From positions 62,001-126,000 of the forward strand of contig NZ_LMHV01000006.1 of the NCBI RefSeq assembly GCF_001429725.1: a stretch of 64,000 nucleotides of DNA, read 5' to 3'. The notes under the pieces were generated by a model. That model made no database searches and was not told the origin of the DNA. It saw nothing but the letters and a program-made list of their open reading frames with translations. The stretch's first letter is position 1; every line of letters begins with the position of its first letter. Shown here piece after piece: positions 63,561 to 64,000 of the stretch. A program made the translations under genes and the position numbers. This DNA comes from Rhizobium sp. Root708 (GTDB taxonomy: Bacteria > Pseudomonadota > Alphaproteobacteria > Rhizobiales > Rhizobiaceae).

Positions 63561-64000
63561 TCAGGTCGCGTCGCGCTCTGTACGGAGGTTGGCGACAACG
63601 CGCCGGTTCTGCACCTTGCATGAACGTTCGGCGCAGTCCCGCACGTCGCGGTCCTTGCCATATCCCTTGGCCCACATGCGGCTGGTATCGACGCCCTTGG
63701 TGGCAAGGTAAGCCATGACGGCGTCGGCGCGCTTCTGGGATAGAGTTTCCATCTTGGTGGTGGAGCCGGAATCGTCGGAAAATCCCTGCAGCTTGATCAG
63801 CCAGGTCGGGTTCCTGGTGAGCCAGGCGGCCTGGCTGTCCAGCGTTGCCATTGCGACGGAATCCAGCGTAGCGGAGTCCTGCGCGAAATAAACCCGTCGT
63901 CCGACGTTGAGGATGAAGTCCTCTTCGCTGCCGGCCGCGACCTTCTCGAAACCAGGCGCCGGATCGTTGGTCTGTCCGCTCATCGGCGTCGCCACCGGCT
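63561..64000 (-). CDS. OmpA/Pal-domain protein (5' end outside window)
   Basis: The frame remains open to the last base, so the signal or lipoprotein sequence lies beyond the window. The visible 146 or so residues contain an OmpA-like peptidoglycan-binding domain: VYFAQDSATLDSVAM, LQGFSDDSGSTTKMETLSQKRADAVMAYLATKGVDTSRMWAKGYGK, and the closing CAERSCKVQNRRVVANLR. It should tie the outer membrane to the cell wall, like Pal. A GTG near 63995 is probably not the true start. Confidence 0.88.
   Translation of the reverse strand, partial: PVATPMSGQTNDPAPGFEKVAAGSEEDFILNVGRRVYFAQDSATLDSVAMATLDSQAAWLTRNPTWLIKLQGFSDDSGSTTKMETLSQKRADAVMAYLATKGVDTSRMWAKGYGKDRDVRDCAERSCKVQNRRVVANLRTERDAT

Overview
The window looks like part of a secondary replicon (a large repABC plasmid or chromid) of a Rhizobiaceae bacterium such as Rhizobium. 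It carries a complete repABC replication and partition module (about 50.7-54.7 kb), a minCDE division-site operon, a bioBFDAZ biotin operon with BioR-type boxes, CtrA-type TTAA-N7-TTAA sites, and many ABC-transporter and sugar-acid catabolic genes. I recognise no insertion sequence, tRNA, rRNA or CRISPR array.

Layout. 0-5.4 kb: two tandem FCD/GntR regulators (the first cut by the window edge), a LysR regulator divergent from a glutathione transferase, and a three-part flavin/iron-sulfur oxidoreductase. 5.5-10.3 kb: an adenylate cyclase with a zinc-ribbon-like motif, a VIT-like membrane protein, a plasmid GAPDH, and an ArsR/SRPBCC/GFA trio. 10.7-18.2 kb: a quinate/shikimate-type catabolic locus, with a QuiC-type 3-dehydroshikimate dehydratase divergent from a polar-amino-acid-type ABC transporter operon that also encodes an AroQ-like dehydratase and an AroE-like dehydrogenase. 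Both of these keep catalytic residues but have lost conserved substrate-contact residues. 18.2-20.2 kb: a Rap1a/Tai-like secreted protein and an M24 peptidase. 20.3-35.9 kb: a complete sulfo-Entner-Doudoroff sulfoquinovose cluster (importer, sulfoquinovosidase, dehydrogenase, lactonase, dehydratase, aldolase, sulfolactaldehyde dehydrogenase, sulfolactate exporter, LacI regulator), with a glycerol kinase immediately downstream.

36-39 kb: a small secreted protein, minCDE with a strong terminator, and two small genes. 39.3-44.7 kb: a membrane PQQ dehydrogenase of the glucose/quinate/shikimate family, small genes, and a two-component system. 45-49.7 kb: a NodT-type outer-membrane channel followed by macA- and macB-like genes, each interrupted by one frameshift. 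49.8-50.4 kb: two small genes separated by two strong hairpins. 50.7-54.7 kb: repC, a candidate counter-transcribed RNA, repB, a parS site and repA, with a second parS and a long inverted repeat upstream of repA. 55-64 kb: a DedA membrane protein, 1.15 kb without a recognisable gene, bioBFDAZ, a DUF3422 membrane protein and an OmpA-domain protein that runs off the window.

How they work together. The sulfo-ED cluster should import sulfoquinovose or its glycerol glycoside, release the sugar, oxidise and cleave it to pyruvate plus sulfolactaldehyde, and export sulfolactate. Glycerol released by the glycosidase could enter metabolism through the adjacent kinase. The 10.7-18.2 kb locus should import a cyclitol acid and convert it to protocatechuate. 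Housekeeping functions on the same replicon (Min, biotin) suggest a stable chromid-like element.
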